Shown here in pieces: positions 33,055 to 41,750 of a DNA stretch of 64,000 bases. Made by a program: the position numbers and the translations under genes. Source of the stretch: Flavobacterium sp. UBA7680. GTDB taxonomy: Bacteria; Bacteroidota; Bacteroidia; Flavobacteriales; Flavobacteriaceae. The notes beneath the pieces are model-generated. The model saw only the letters and a program-made list of their open reading frames with translations. It made no database searches and was not told the DNA's origin. The DNA lies in assembly GCF_002482975.1 (NCBI RefSeq), contig NZ_DLHA01000032.1, positions 390,304-454,303 of the forward strand. Reading direction: 5' to 3'. Every line of letters starts with the position of its first letter. Within the stretch, counting starts at the first letter, position 1.

Positions 33055-35247
33055 TTAAGCAATTATTTTATCCAGCGTAATTGGTAAATCTCTAACACGT
33101 TTTCCAGTTGCGTTAAAAACAGCATTTGCAATTGCAGGTGCCATTCCAACCAAAGCCGTTTCTCCAAGACCTTTCGTTCCCATTGGATTACTGATTGGAT
33201 CTTTTTTATTAACGAAGAAAACTTCCTGTTTTTCAATATCGGCATTTACGGGAACATGATAATCGGCAAAATTATTGTTGATTGGACGACCGAAACGATG
33301 ATCGATTTCCAATGCTTCCATTAATCCCATTCCGATACCTCCTACTGCACCTCCATACATTTGTCCAGCCGATGTTTTTTGGTTGATAACCGTTCCAATA
33401 TCAGCACAAGAAACAACATGCGCCAATCGTATTTTACCCAAATTCGGATTCACTAATACTTTTACAAAGTGAACTGAAAATGAATAAATCGAATATTTCT
33501 TAGCTTCATCCGTTCCTTTTGATTGATTTTCAACTTCTAATCCATCTAATTTATTTGCACTAAGCAAAGAAGTTAAAGCAACTGATTTCGCGTTATCTTT
33601 TGTTGAAGAAACGATTCCATTTGCAAAAGTCAAATCAGTAATTGGAGTTCCTTTTAAAGCTGGGTTTTCAGTCGCTAATCCCAACACTTTACTTACCAAT
33701 AAATTACAGGCATCATGAACCGCAGAACCAACAGATGAAGTCGTTGCCGATCCTCCTTGCGTTGGACCTTTTGGCAGTCCGCTTTTTCCCATTTCAATGA
33801 TTACATTCTCTGCAGGTAAACCTGTTATTTCAGCACCAATTGCCGTCATCATGGTTGCCGTTCCCGGTCCCATATCATTGACGCTGCACTGAAGCACTAA
33901 ATTTCCATCGGGTAAAAATTTTGCTTTTACCGAAGTTGGGCTTCTATAACAACCGAAAGTTCCGGTTCCCATTCCGTAACCTACAAGCCACTCGCCTTCT
34001 TTTACAGAACCCGGTTCATTTTTACGGTTTTTCCAGCCAATGCGTTCCATTCCGCCTTCGTAACATTCTAAAAGATATTTACTGCTCCAAGGTTTATTTT
34101 GTTCCAAATCTTTCTCAGCATAATTAAGCTTTCGAAATTCAATTGGATCTAAGTTTAATTTATAAGCCAGTTCGTCCATTGCACATTCTAATGCAAAAGA
34201 GCCTGTTGCCTCGCCCGGTCCTCGCATCCAGATTGGCGTACAAGTGTCTAACGGAACAATTCTATAACGTGTTGAAACATTTTCACAATCATAAATAAAT
34301 CGGGACATGTTTACAGTTCCTTCCATGAAATCTTCATAACTGGAAGTCATCGCAACAGCTTCATGAGTTAAACCAGTTAGTTTTCCTGCTTTTGTTGCGC
34401 CTAAACCCATTTTCTGAATGGTATAAGGTCTGAAACCAACATTCGTAAACATTTGCTCGCGGTGCAAAACTAATTTTACAGGGCGATTTAATTTCTTTGC
34501 CCCAATTAATGCAGCGATTTCATATGGCCAGGTATGTAATCCCATTCCAAATGCGCCTCCAAGATATTCAGAGTGTACTTCTACATCTTCTGCAGGTACA
34601 TCAAAAACTCCGGCAACACTTCGACGTGTACCTTCAACACCTTGACTTTTAGTATATAAAATTGGTTTGTTTCCGTCCCATTTTGCGATAATATTCGCCA
34701 GTTCCATCGGGTTATGAACTTCAGTTGGAATTGTATAATCAGCTTCTAAAATTACTTCTGCATTTTTATAACCGTCATGAACTCCTCTGTGGTAATCATT
34801 CCCTTTATCTGTTTCAACTTTTTTCTCTTTATCTGCCGCTTTTTGAAGTTCGGTTGAATGTTCTTCTTTTAAATAATCGGCCTTAATTAAACTCGCTGCA
34901 TATTGCATACGCTCAAAAGTATCAGCAATTACCAACGCAATTGGCTGATCATAATACAAAACCGAATCATCTTTGAAAATCTGCAGCGGCTGTCCAAAAT
35001 TATGTTTGTCTTTTGCTTTTTGATATCCGGCAGGTTTGTCTACGTTTAAATGCGTAATGACAGCCAGAACTCCCGGCGCCCATTCTGCTTTTTTAGTATC
35101 GATAGTTTTGATTCTTCCCTTTGCAATTGTACTTCCAACCAAACAGGCATACACTACTCCGGGCGTTATATATTCGGCAGAATAAGTTGCTGATCCCGTT
35201 ACTTTAGCAAATCCGTCAACTCTATTAATATTACTTGTCTTGCTCAT
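33055..35247 (-). CDS. paoC: Molybdopterin-binding catalytic subunit of a PaoABC-type aldehyde oxidoreductase
   Basis: 730 residues, the usual size for the PaoC/YagR branch of the xanthine dehydrogenase family. N-terminal DGFAKVTGSATYSAEYITPGVVYACLVGS; the molybdopterin-binding regions include LGGAFGMGLHTWPYEIAAL, WMRGPGEATGSFALE, PTQGGSATTSSVGSAVHDA and GAVGGIGMGLMEAL. The catalytic Glu lies in GTKGLGETALVG near the C-terminus. It oxidises aldehydes, or possibly N-heterocycles; substrate preference cannot be read. It is the last gene of the operon, 8 bp after paoB. With a Tat-exported small subunit, the complex should act in the periplasm. Confidence 0.92.
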   Translation of the reverse strand: MSKTSNINRVDGFAKVTGSATYSAEYITPGVVYACLVGSTIAKGRIKTIDTKKAEWAPGVLAVITHLNVDKPAGYQKAKDKHNFGQPLQIFKDDSVLYYDQPIALVIADTFERMQYAASLIKADYLKEEHSTELQKAADKEKKVETDKGNDYHRGVHDGYKNAEVILEADYTIPTEVHNPMELANIIAKWDGNKPILYTKSQGVEGTRRSVAGVFDVPAEDVEVHSEYLGGAFGMGLHTWPYEIAALIGAKKLNRPVKLVLHREQMFTNVGFRPYTIQKMGLGATKAGKLTGLTHEAVAMTSSYEDFMEGTVNMSRFIYDCENVSTRYRIVPLDTCTPIWMRGPGEATGSFALECAMDELAYKLNLDPIEFRKLNYAEKDLEQNKPWSSKYLLECYEGGMERIGWKNRKNEPGSVKEGEWLVGYGMGTGTFGCYRSPTSVKAKFLPDGNLVLQCSVNDMGPGTATMMTAIGAEITGLPAENVIIEMGKSGLPKGPTQGGSATTSSVGSAVHDACNLLVSKVLGLATENPALKGTPITDLTFANGIVSSTKDNAKSVALTSLLSANKLDGLEVENQSKGTDEAKKYSIYSFSVHFVKVLVNPNLGKIRLAHVVSCADIGTVINQKTSAGQMYGGAVGGIGMGLMEALEIDHRFGRPINNNFADYHVPVNADIEKQEVFFVNKKDPISNPMGTKGLGETALVGMAPAIANAVFNATGKRVRDLPITLDKIIA

Positions 35248-35255
35248 AATTCTAA

Positions 35256-36236
35256 TTATTTTGATGCTGCTATTGTAAGTGCTTCTGTTATTGCGTTTGG
35301 ACCAAGCGTTAATTTAAAGTCATTGCCGCCGTATGCTTTCGCACCTTTCATTGACAAATCTGCCGCTTTTCTAAATATCTCTTCCGAAACTGTTTTTCCT
35401 TTCAGGAATTCTTCAGCTTCAGTTAATCTCCAGGGTTTATGTGCTACACCGCCCATCGCCAGTCGAACATCATTTATTACATTATTTTTTAAATCTAAAG
35501 CCGCAGCAACAGAAACTAATGCAAAAGCATAACTGGTTCTGTCACGAACTTTTAAATAATGTACATTTTTGGTGAAATTATTATCCGGAATTTCAACCGA
35601 AGTTATCAATTCTTTATTTTCTAAAGTATTGTCTTTCTCAGGAGTATTTCCCGGCAGACGATGAAAATCTGTAAATTTTATTTGTCGTTTTCCTTTTGGT
35701 CCTTCAACTAAAACAGTTGCATCTAATGCTGCTAATGCGACACACATATCACTTGGATGAACAGCAATACAACTGTCTGAAGCTCCAAAAATAGCGTGCA
35801 TTCTGTTAGAACCTCCAATGGCACCGCATCCACTTTTTGGAGTTCTTTTATTGCATGGCATATCGGTATTGTAGAAATATGAACAACGTGTTTTTTGCAG
35901 CATATTACCACCAATCGTTGCCATGTGCCTAATTTGCTGAGATGCTCCGGCCGCTAATGCCAAAGCTAACAAAGGATGTTTTTCTTTTATTGATGCATCT
36001 TCGGCGACTTGGCTGTTTTTAGCCAATGCTCCTATTGAAACTTTTCCTGTTAGAAATTCTATTTTCTTTAAATCTAATCCTGTAATGTCAACCAGTTTGT
36101 CTGGAGCTACCACATTCTTTTTCATTAAATCTACCAAATTTGTTCCGCCGGCAATAAACATAGCTTCTTTTTCTTTGCTGATGTTCGATACTGCTGAACT
36201 CGAAGATAACGCTTTAATTATTTGAAAATTTTTCAT
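35256..36236 (-). CDS. paoB: FAD-binding subunit of the PaoABC-type oxidoreductase, with extra Fe-S cysteines
   Basis: 326 residues. FAD-binding motifs FIAGGTNLVDLMK (about 27-39) and ATIGGNMLQKTRC (about 106-118). Cysteines C118, C128, C137 and C156 lie in the insertion that in E. coli PaoB binds an additional [4Fe-4S] cluster, so this belongs to that subgroup rather than to ordinary xanthine dehydrogenases. It overlaps the upstream paoA gene by 4 bp (ATGA type), which implies translational coupling and a stoichiometric complex. Confidence 0.92.
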   Translation of the reverse strand: MKNFQIIKALSSSSAVSNISKEKEAMFIAGGTNLVDLMKKNVVAPDKLVDITGLDLKKIEFLTGKVSIGALAKNSQVAEDASIKEKHPLLALALAAGASQQIRHMATIGGNMLQKTRCSYFYNTDMPCNKRTPKSGCGAIGGSNRMHAIFGASDSCIAVHPSDMCVALAALDATVLVEGPKGKRQIKFTDFHRLPGNTPEKDNTLENKELITSVEIPDNNFTKNVHYLKVRDRTSYAFALVSVAAALDLKNNVINDVRLAMGGVAHKPWRLTEAEEFLKGKTVSEEIFRKAADLSMKGAKAYGGNDFKLTLGPNAITEALTIAASK

Positions 36237-36871
36237 AATTCCTTCCCTCCTTCCTTCACTTCTGTTATCGCATCAACAATATTATGATAAGCACCGCATC
36301 TACAGATGTTTCCGCTCATATATTCTCTAATTTCTTCGCGGCTGTTGGCATGACCTTCTTTGATACACGCAATTCCCGACATTATTTGTCCCGGCGTGCA
36401 ATAACCGCATTGAAAGCCGTCATGCTTGATAAAAGCTTCCTGCATTGGGTGCAGTTTTTTTCCTTTTGAAAGTCCTTCAATTGTCGTAACCTGAGCGTTT
36501 TGCTGCATGGTTGCCAAAGTTAAACAGGACAAAATTCGTGTTCCGTTTACGTGAACTGTACACGCGCCGCATTGTCCGTGGTCACAGCCTTTTTTTGTTC
36601 CGGTCAGCAATAATTGTTCTCTTAATAAATCAAGTAAAGTAGTTCTTGGCTCGATATTAAGATTGTGTTTTTTGCCATTTACTTCGATAGAAAGCGGTAC
36701 TGTTTCTAAATACTCCGCTATTTTTTCATCCCACTTATTCTCTGAAGCCATAACCAGCGAAGGCGGCGCCAGAGCAAGGGCGGTAAAAAGTCCTGATTTT
36801 TTTATAAAGTCACGACGGGAATTTGAATCATTCTCTGTTACTTTATCTGGATTTGTTTTTTTAGAAGCCAT
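36233..36871 (-). CDS. paoA: 2Fe-2S subunit of the PaoABC-type oxidoreductase with Tat signal
   Basis: 212 residues. The twin-arginine signal S-R19-R20-D-F-I-K-K lies at about 18-25, followed by a hydrophobic stretch (28-40). A plant-type ferredoxin domain has C96, C101, C104 and C116 (GCDHGQCGACTVHVNG). The C-terminal four-helix domain has C155, C158, C190 and C192 (CGYCTPGQ, NICRCGAY). Two [2Fe-2S] clusters pass electrons to FAD. Only this subunit carries a Tat signal, so the folded heterotrimer is presumably exported as one unit, as in E. coli. First gene of the operon. Confidence 0.94.
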   Translation of the reverse strand: MASKKTNPDKVTENDSNSRRDFIKKSGLFTALALAPPSLVMASENKWDEKIAEYLETVPLSIEVNGKKHNLNIEPRTTLLDLLREQLLLTGTKKGCDHGQCGACTVHVNGTRILSCLTLATMQQNAQVTTIEGLSKGKKLHPMQEAFIKHDGFQCGYCTPGQIMSGIACIKEGHANSREEIREYMSGNICRCGAYHNIVDAITEVKEGGKEL

Positions 36872-37424
36872 TCCATCTCTCTTTTAAATTAGCAAAAACT
36901 CTTGGGTATTCTAACAAATTTAACAATCTTAATCCACAAAAAGTTACGAAATTCAAACATTAGGCTTATTTAGAATAATTACAATTTCTGTGTGGGTTTT
37001 AACGCAAAGAACGCTAAGGTTTTTTATCTCACATTGTGGTAAATGAAGGCAAAGTTCGTAAAGCTGGAATTGATATTCTGTGGGTGTTTTTTTAACGCAA
37101 AGCGCGCAAAGGTTTTTTTTTATCTCACTTTATGTTAAGCGAAGGCAAAAGTTCGCAAAGCTGGATTTCGGTGTGTTTTTCTTTTAACGCAAAGCACGCT
37201 AAGATTTTTTATCTCACTTTATGTTAAGCGAAGGCAAAGTTCGCAAAGCTGGGATTAATAAAGCTTTGCGAACTTTGCAATTATCTAGATAATTAACTTA
37301 AAAAAACCTTTGCGCTCTTTGCGATAAAAACCTTTGCGCACTTTGCGTTAAAAAAAAACAGACACAGAAACAGATTTATTATTTACATTGAAAATTGTAT
37401 TTTTACAAGATTAAGCTTTTAATT
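36872..37424. other. Divergent intergenic region between paoA and the cysteine desulfurase gene
   Basis: About 550 bp. The promoters of both divergent genes should lie here, but positions 36997-37350 are taken up by a repeat array. I found no convincing TAnnTTTG element; ATTTACATTG at 37381-37390 is one base short of the pattern. Confidence 0.5.
36997..37350. repeat. Three direct 92-bp repeats plus inverted copies of AACGCAAAG elements
   Basis: The unit starting AACGCAAAG occurs at 37001, 37094 and 37186, giving a period of 92-93 bp. Each unit also contains ATCTCAC and GAAGGCAAA and ends CAAAGCTGG or GTAAAGCTGG. After the third unit come inverted parts: AAGCTTTGCGAACTTTGC (37261-37278) and two CCTTTGCG segments, ending CTTTGCGTTA at 37341-37350. 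Units are not separated by unique spacers. Confidence 0.85.
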
Positions 37425-38573
37425 ATGCCGCATCAACAAAATATTTACCTCGATAATAATGCCACAACTCGTGTTGATGAACGCGTTTTAAAAGCTATGC
37501 TTCCTTATTTTACTGATTTTTATGCCAATTCTACAAGTCAGCATATTGCAGGATTATCGGTAAACGAAGCTGTTGAAAATGCTGCATGGCAAACCGCTGA
37601 TTTGATTAATGCCGATGTTGATGAAATTGTTTTTACATCGGGTGCTACAGAAGCGATAAATCTGGCTATAAAAGGTCTGGCTGATCAGGATCGAAAACAT
37701 ATTGTAACTGTTGCTACAGAACACAAAGCGATTCTAGAAACTTGTCGTTTTATGGAAAGTATTGGGTTTGAAGTCAGCTACTTACCTGTTAATCGTGAGG
37801 GGGTTTTAGATCTTAATCTTTTAAATGAAATTACTACAGATAAAACACTGGTTTTCATAGGAATGCTTTCTAATAATGAAACGGGTGTCATACAAAATGT
37901 CAGCGAAATTTCTGCGATTCTTAAAAGTAAAAATGTACTTTTTTTGTGTGATGCAACTCAGGCAGTCGGAAGAATTCATATTGATGTAAAAACTCTTGGA
38001 ATTGATATTTTGACATTGTCTGCACATAAATTTTATGGTCCAAAAGGTGTTGGTGCTTTGTATATTTCGGCGAAAGCCAAACTAAAATTACTCCCTCAGA
38101 TTACAGGCGGCGGTCAGCAGCGAAAATTACGCAGCGGAACCCTCAATGTACCTGGAATTATTGGTTTAGGTAAAGCTGCAGAAATTGCTGTAAATGAATT
38201 AGAAACAGATAAAAACAGGATAGAAATATTACGTAATGAACTAGAAAAGGGTTTATTGCATTTTGAAGGTTCTTTTGTAAATGGGAATATTCATAACCGA
38301 GTTTATAATACTTCGAATATTTGTTTTCCGGGTGTCAATTCGGAAAAACTTATTATGGCCTTGGGGAATATTTCGGTTTCGAATGGGGCTTCTTGTTCGG
38401 CTGTTACATCTGAGCCTTCGCATGTTTTAAAAGCAATGGGATTATCTGATGAAGAGGCTTTAAGTTCTATCAGGTTTAGTTTGGGAAGATTTACTAATTC
38501 GGAAGAAATTGATATTGCTGTTGAGAGGGTTTTAAACTTGGCTCGACAATTGGTTTTGCCACTAAGGCACTAA
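37425..38573 (+). CDS. Cysteine desulfurase (NifS/IscS-like), probably for molybdenum cofactor sulfuration
   Basis: 382 residues from the ATG at 37425 (MPHQQNIYLDNNATTRVDE); an upstream in-frame TTG would add ten residues before the conserved start. Class V aminotransferase fold: TSGATEAINLAIKG, THE-type ATEHKAIL, DATQAVGR, PLP lysine K202 in SAHKFYGPKG, and active-site Cys C324 in SNGASCSAVTSEPSHV. It mobilises sulfur from cysteine. It lies between the pao operon and the mocA/xdhC pair, so supplying the terminal sulfur of the Mo cofactor is likelier than general Fe-S assembly (inference). Its last codons and stop (LPLRH) are read from a CCACTAAGGCAC repeat element that runs on into the intergenic region. 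Confidence 0.9.
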   Translation: MPHQQNIYLDNNATTRVDERVLKAMLPYFTDFYANSTSQHIAGLSVNEAVENAAWQTADLINADVDEIVFTSGATEAINLAIKGLADQDRKHIVTVATEHKAILETCRFMESIGFEVSYLPVNREGVLDLNLLNEITTDKTLVFIGMLSNNETGVIQNVSEISAILKSKNVLFLCDATQAVGRIHIDVKTLGIDILTLSAHKFYGPKGVGALYISAKAKLKLLPQITGGGQQRKLRSGTLNVPGIIGLGKAAEIAVNELETDKNRIEILRNELEKGLLHFEGSFVNGNIHNRVYNTSNICFPGVNSEKLIMALGNISVSNGASCSAVTSEPSHVLKAMGLSDEEALSSIRFSLGRFTNSEEIDIAVERVLNLARQLVLPLRH

Positions 38574-38817
38574 GACATAAAGTTTTTTTGTTTGCTTTGA
38601 GAAATAATCTCGCAAAGTCGCAGAGACGCAAAGTTTTTTATTAGTTGCCTCCAGTTTTAACTGGAGGAGGAAATAGATTAAGGTTTAAAAGGCTTTAGCC
38701 AAACTTGGGTTAGTTTGGCTAAAGCCTTTTCTATTCTTGCTTAGAACCTCCAGCTAAAGCTGGAGGCAATTTAAATTAAATCTTAAAAACTTTGCGGCTA
38801 CGCGACTTTGCGAGATT
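38557..38817. repeat. Three-level nested palindrome, beginning inside the cysteine desulfurase gene
   Basis: A TGCCACTAAGGCACTAAG unit (from 38557) overlaps the gene's 3' end. Level 1: AATCTCGCAAAGTCGC (from 38606) pairs with a right arm ending GCGACTTTGCGAGATT (to 38817). Level 2: TTGCCTCCAGTTTTAACTGG (from 38645) pairs with the element ending CTGGAGGCAA (to 38769). Level 3: AAAAGGCTTTAGCC (from 38687) pairs with GGCTAAAGCCTTTT (to 38730). The region separates convergent genes. Confidence 0.87.
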
Positions 38818-38835
38818 AAAACATATAGTAAACTA

Positions 38836-39438
38836 CTAAGAAATTAACTTGTTATAATCTTCCTCTGTATCAATATCGATATTCCCTTTTTCAAAAGGAA
38901 CTGAAACCGTATCTTCTGAATATTTTTTAATGATTTTCTTTGCTCCTTCCTGCCCACTCAATTCAAGCAATTCATTGAAATATTTTTTATGGAATAAAAC
39001 CGGAGTTCCTAAGGTTTCAGAATAAGCCGAAGCAATAATTCCTTTTTCGGTTTTATAATATTCGAAAATTAAATTTTCAAAAATTAAATTGGTGACAAAA
39101 GGCTGATCGCAAACAGCAAAAATACATTCTTCGCAGTCGGGATTTAGCAACAATAATTCATTTAATCCTTTTACAATTGAAGATGACATTCCGTTTTCCC
39201 ATTCGGGATTAAAACAAATATTTATTTCTGTTGTATTAAGTTCTTTTTCAACTTCATTATGATTGGCACCCGTTACTACTATTACAAATGAATTGGGCAC
39301 TTTTAGAGCTTCAGAAATCGTGTTTTTTAAAAGTGTTGAGTTTTTATATTCTAATAATTGTTTTGGTCTTCCTAATCTTGAGGAATTACCTGCAGCTAAA
39401 ATTATAATAGCGGTTTTATTTTGAAATTGATCTTTCAT
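38836..39438 (-). CDS. mocA: MocA-like molybdenum cofactor cytidylyltransferase
   Basis: 200 residues from the ATG at 39438; an ATG five codons upstream is also possible. The nucleotidyltransferase motif LAAGNSSRLGRPKQLL lies near the N-terminus, followed by VIVVTGANHNEVEKEL, NPEWENGMSSSI and CDQPFVTNLI, the MobA/MocA family pattern. MocA attaches CMP to molybdopterin to make the cytosine dinucleotide form used by PaoABC-type enzymes. The gene overlaps the 3' end of xdhC by 23 bp, so the two are translationally linked. Confidence 0.86.
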   Translation of the reverse strand: MKDQFQNKTAIIILAAGNSSRLGRPKQLLEYKNSTLLKNTISEALKVPNSFVIVVTGANHNEVEKELNTTEINICFNPEWENGMSSSIVKGLNELLLLNPDCEECIFAVCDQPFVTNLIFENLIFEYYKTEKGIIASAYSETLGTPVLFHKKYFNELLELSGQEGAKKIIKKYSEDTVSVPFEKGNIDIDTEEDYNKLIS

Positions 39439-40552
39439 AATGAATTTCGTCATGAATTTTACCTGCTTTATATTTTAAAGAAGTTCCAGTTTTTCCAGCC
39501 GAAAAAGCTTTAATTTCAGATACAATCGAAAGCGCAATTTCTTCGGATGTTTCTGCTCCAATATCTAATCCAACCGGACTGTAAATACGTTCTAATTGTT
39601 CTTCGCTTACATTAATTCCTTCATTTTGAAGATCATCCATCATTCGGTTTAATTTTGTTTTTGGACCAAGAATTCCAATGTATTGACAGTCTGTTTTTAA
39701 AAGTAATTTTAAAACTGCCAGATCGTATTTGTAATTGTGCGTCATCAAAACAAAATACGTTTGATTATCAATGGTGATATTTTCCAGAAATTCTTCTGGT
39801 TTTACTGCATTTACTTTGTCTGCTTTAGGGAAACGTTTTTCTATTGCATGTGTCGCGCGTCCGTCGCCAACCGTAATTTTCCAACCTAAAATGGATGCTA
39901 TTTTAACCAAAGGCTGAACATCGTTTCCCGCTCCGGCAATTACAAGTGAAATTGGCGGATTTATATATTCGATTAAAGCTTCGTTTTCGTTTTCAGTTTG
40001 AAGTTTTTTTACAATTGATGCCTTGGTTTTCAAAACTTCATTTACATCTGAAATTAAATTTAGAACCTCATCATTATGGGACAAAATTTGATTTTCCTTT
40101 CTGTAAAAAAGTATCGTTCCTTGTTGAATGGCATTTCTTTTTAAAGAAAAAAAAGTCACAACAACGGCTTCTTTTCTTTCTAATTCTAACTGCTGTAAAA
40201 GTTGTATGGGATTTTTTGATGCTTCTTCATCAATATATTCAAACAGAATATGAACAATTCCGTTGCAGCCAAGCTGTAAACCTACTTCAATATCGTCTTC
40301 ATTATTCGTATTATAAGTAATAAGTTTATTTTGTTTTTGATGAATGGACAGCAATGCTTTTCGTAATGCATCACCTTCAAGGCAGCCGCCGCTTATGGCG
40401 CCTGTTAGTTCTCCATCTTCTGTAACAAGCATGCGTGCTCCGGGCTGGCGATACGATGATCCTTCAACTTTAACGACTGTTGCCAGAGCTGTTTTTTTCC
40501 CTGCCGATTTTGCTTCTGTGTATGCTTTAAGAATTTCGCTGATTTCTTTCAT
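39416..40552 (-). CDS. xdhC: XdhC/CoxI family molybdenum cofactor chaperone (PaoD-like)
   Basis: 378 residues. The N-terminal XdhC/CoxI domain (about 10-85) contains ATVVKVEGSSYRQPGARMLV, GAISGGCLEGD and the conserved Cys of LQLGCNGIV. A C-terminal Rossmann domain (about 195-345) contains LVIAGAGNDVQPLVKIASILGW, DGRATHAIEKRFP and LMTHNYKYD, then IYSPVGLDIGAETSEEIA. This protein binds sulfurated Mo cofactor and inserts it into the apo-enzyme, here presumably the PaoC-like subunit. It leads the xdhC-mocA operon. Confidence 0.94.
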   Translation of the reverse strand: MKEISEILKAYTEAKSAGKKTALATVVKVEGSSYRQPGARMLVTEDGELTGAISGGCLEGDALRKALLSIHQKQNKLITYNTNNEDDIEVGLQLGCNGIVHILFEYIDEEASKNPIQLLQQLELERKEAVVVTFFSLKRNAIQQGTILFYRKENQILSHNDEVLNLISDVNEVLKTKASIVKKLQTENENEALIEYINPPISLVIAGAGNDVQPLVKIASILGWKITVGDGRATHAIEKRFPKADKVNAVKPEEFLENITIDNQTYFVLMTHNYKYDLAVLKLLLKTDCQYIGILGPKTKLNRMMDDLQNEGINVSEEQLERIYSPVGLDIGAETSEEIALSIVSEIKAFSAGKTGTSLKYKAGKIHDEIHYERSISK

Positions 40553-40613
40553 AAAAATAAATGTCCATCAACAGAAATTGGTATTGATGTTCTTTCATCC
40601 TCTAAAAATAAAA

Positions 40614-40660
40614 AATATTATAAACTTAAAGGCAGTAAAGCGATTTAAGTTTATAATATT
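40614..40660. repeat. Perfect 17-bp hairpin between the nlpE-like gene and xdhC
   Basis: AATATTATAAACTTAAA and its exact mirror TTTAAGTTTATAATATT flank a 13-nt loop. It lies downstream of the NlpE-like gene on the minus strand and just upstream of xdhC, so it could terminate the former. It is AT-only apart from one pair, and no T-run follows. Confidence 0.75.
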
Positions 40661-40682
40661 CTGAATTAAAAATCGGCTTGAT

Positions 40683-41168
40683 TTATTTTTTTAGATCTAA
40701 AGAATAGTTCAATTTTGATTTTATTATTTTTCGCTCGCGATCCAGCATATAGATTTTTTTGGTGTCTGAACTTAAATAACCATAATACGATTGCTTTTCG
40801 ACAGGTTTATCCCAATTCAAAACGAAAATGGTTCCATCGGGATCGTTTTCTAAACCTCGTTCTGTATTAAAGTTTCCTTTTTCAACAAACTCTTTTTCAG
40901 GCGATTTTCCTTTGTAAATACTTGATAGTTCAAATTTTTGTCCTTCCATTGTTCCGTTTCCCTGATAAATTTTAAGAACGGTTTGAATGCCGCTGCAATC
41001 TGCACAAGGCAGTACTCCTTCATAAACCAAAACATTTTCGACTGTACTTTTTTCAACTTTTACAGCTGTTGAATCTGTTGCTGCAGTATTTGTTTTTTCT
41101 TCATTTTTCTTGCTGTTACAAGACAAAAATTGAACTGCAGTGATTAGCAAAATCAATACATTTTTCAT
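40683..41168 (-). CDS. NlpE N-terminal-domain lipoprotein
   Basis: 161 residues with a lipobox (QFLSCNS, C17). After a Thr/Glu/Lys-rich linker, the NlpE N-terminal domain is clear: YEGVLPCADCSGIQTVLKIY carries the C-x-x-C pair, and the domain continues through FVEKGNFNTERG and YYGYLSSDTKKIYMLDRE. In E. coli NlpE acts in copper/envelope stress signalling and surface sensing. The function in Flavobacterium is unknown. Apparently a single gene. Confidence 0.87.
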   Translation of the reverse strand: MKNVLILLITAVQFLSCNSKKNEEKTNTAATDSTAVKVEKSTVENVLVYEGVLPCADCSGIQTVLKIYQGNGTMEGQKFELSSIYKGKSPEKEFVEKGNFNTERGLENDPDGTIFVLNWDKPVEKQSYYGYLSSDTKKIYMLDRERKIIKSKLNYSLDLKK

Positions 41169-41365
41169 ATTGTGTAATTTTAATATTATTTCAAATTTAC
41201 AGAATTTTATTACACTTAAATGCTAATTTATTAGATTTTAAAATCTCCAGATTATGCTTAACAAATTGTAAACAATTATTTTTTCTTGCAATATCATTTG
41301 TATTATGAAGTTTTGTATTTTTATCAATAGCAAAATATTTTAGTTAACTTAAATAAAAGAACTAC

Positions 41366-41698
41366 ATGGGAAAATTTGTAATTACTAAAAGAACCAATGG
41401 TGAATTTCAATTCAATTTAAAAGCTGGTAACGGCCAGACCATTTTGACCAGCGAAGGTTATTCGACAAAAGCAGCGGCCTTAAACGGAATTGAATCTGTT
41501 AAAACAAACTCTCAGGACGATAATCGTTATGACAGAAAAGAATCTAGTAATGGCAAACCTTATTTTAATTTAAAAGCCAGCAACGGACAAAATATTGGGG
41601 CAAGTGAAATGTACGAAAGTGTTTCGGCCAGAGAAAACGGAATCGAGTCGGTAAAAAAGAATGCTCCTGATGCAGATACAGATGATCAGACTGCATAA
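41366..41698 (+). CDS. yegP: YegP family protein (tandem DUF1508)
   Basis: 110 residues made of two similar units: KFVITKRTNGEFQFNLKAGNG at about 3-23 and DRKESSNGKPYFNLKASNG at about 55-73. Each is followed by a G-I-x-S-E/A pattern and an NGIESVK helix. This is the YegP/DUF1508 arrangement; the function is not established. It is convergent with the XRE gene, with a shared terminator between them. Confidence 0.93.
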   Translation: MGKFVITKRTNGEFQFNLKAGNGQTILTSEGYSTKAAALNGIESVKTNSQDDNRYDRKESSNGKPYFNLKASNGQNIGASEMYESVSARENGIESVKKNAPDADTDDQTA

Positions 41699-41720
41699 TT
41701 AACTGCAAAAAGATATCAAA

Positions 41721-41747
41721 AAAACGAGGCTCTTAAGCCTCGTTTTT
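41721..41747. terminator. Bidirectional terminator between yegP and the XRE gene
   Basis: AAAACGAGGCT and AGCCTCGTTTT form a perfect 11-bp stem with a 4-nt loop. A-run and T-run flanks suit termination in both directions. Confidence 0.9.
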
Positions 41748-41750
41748 AGT

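Noticed and set aside
36997..37350. Possible CRISPR array
   Set aside because: Only three long units with a 92-bp period, no unique spacers, no cas genes, and inverted copies follow.
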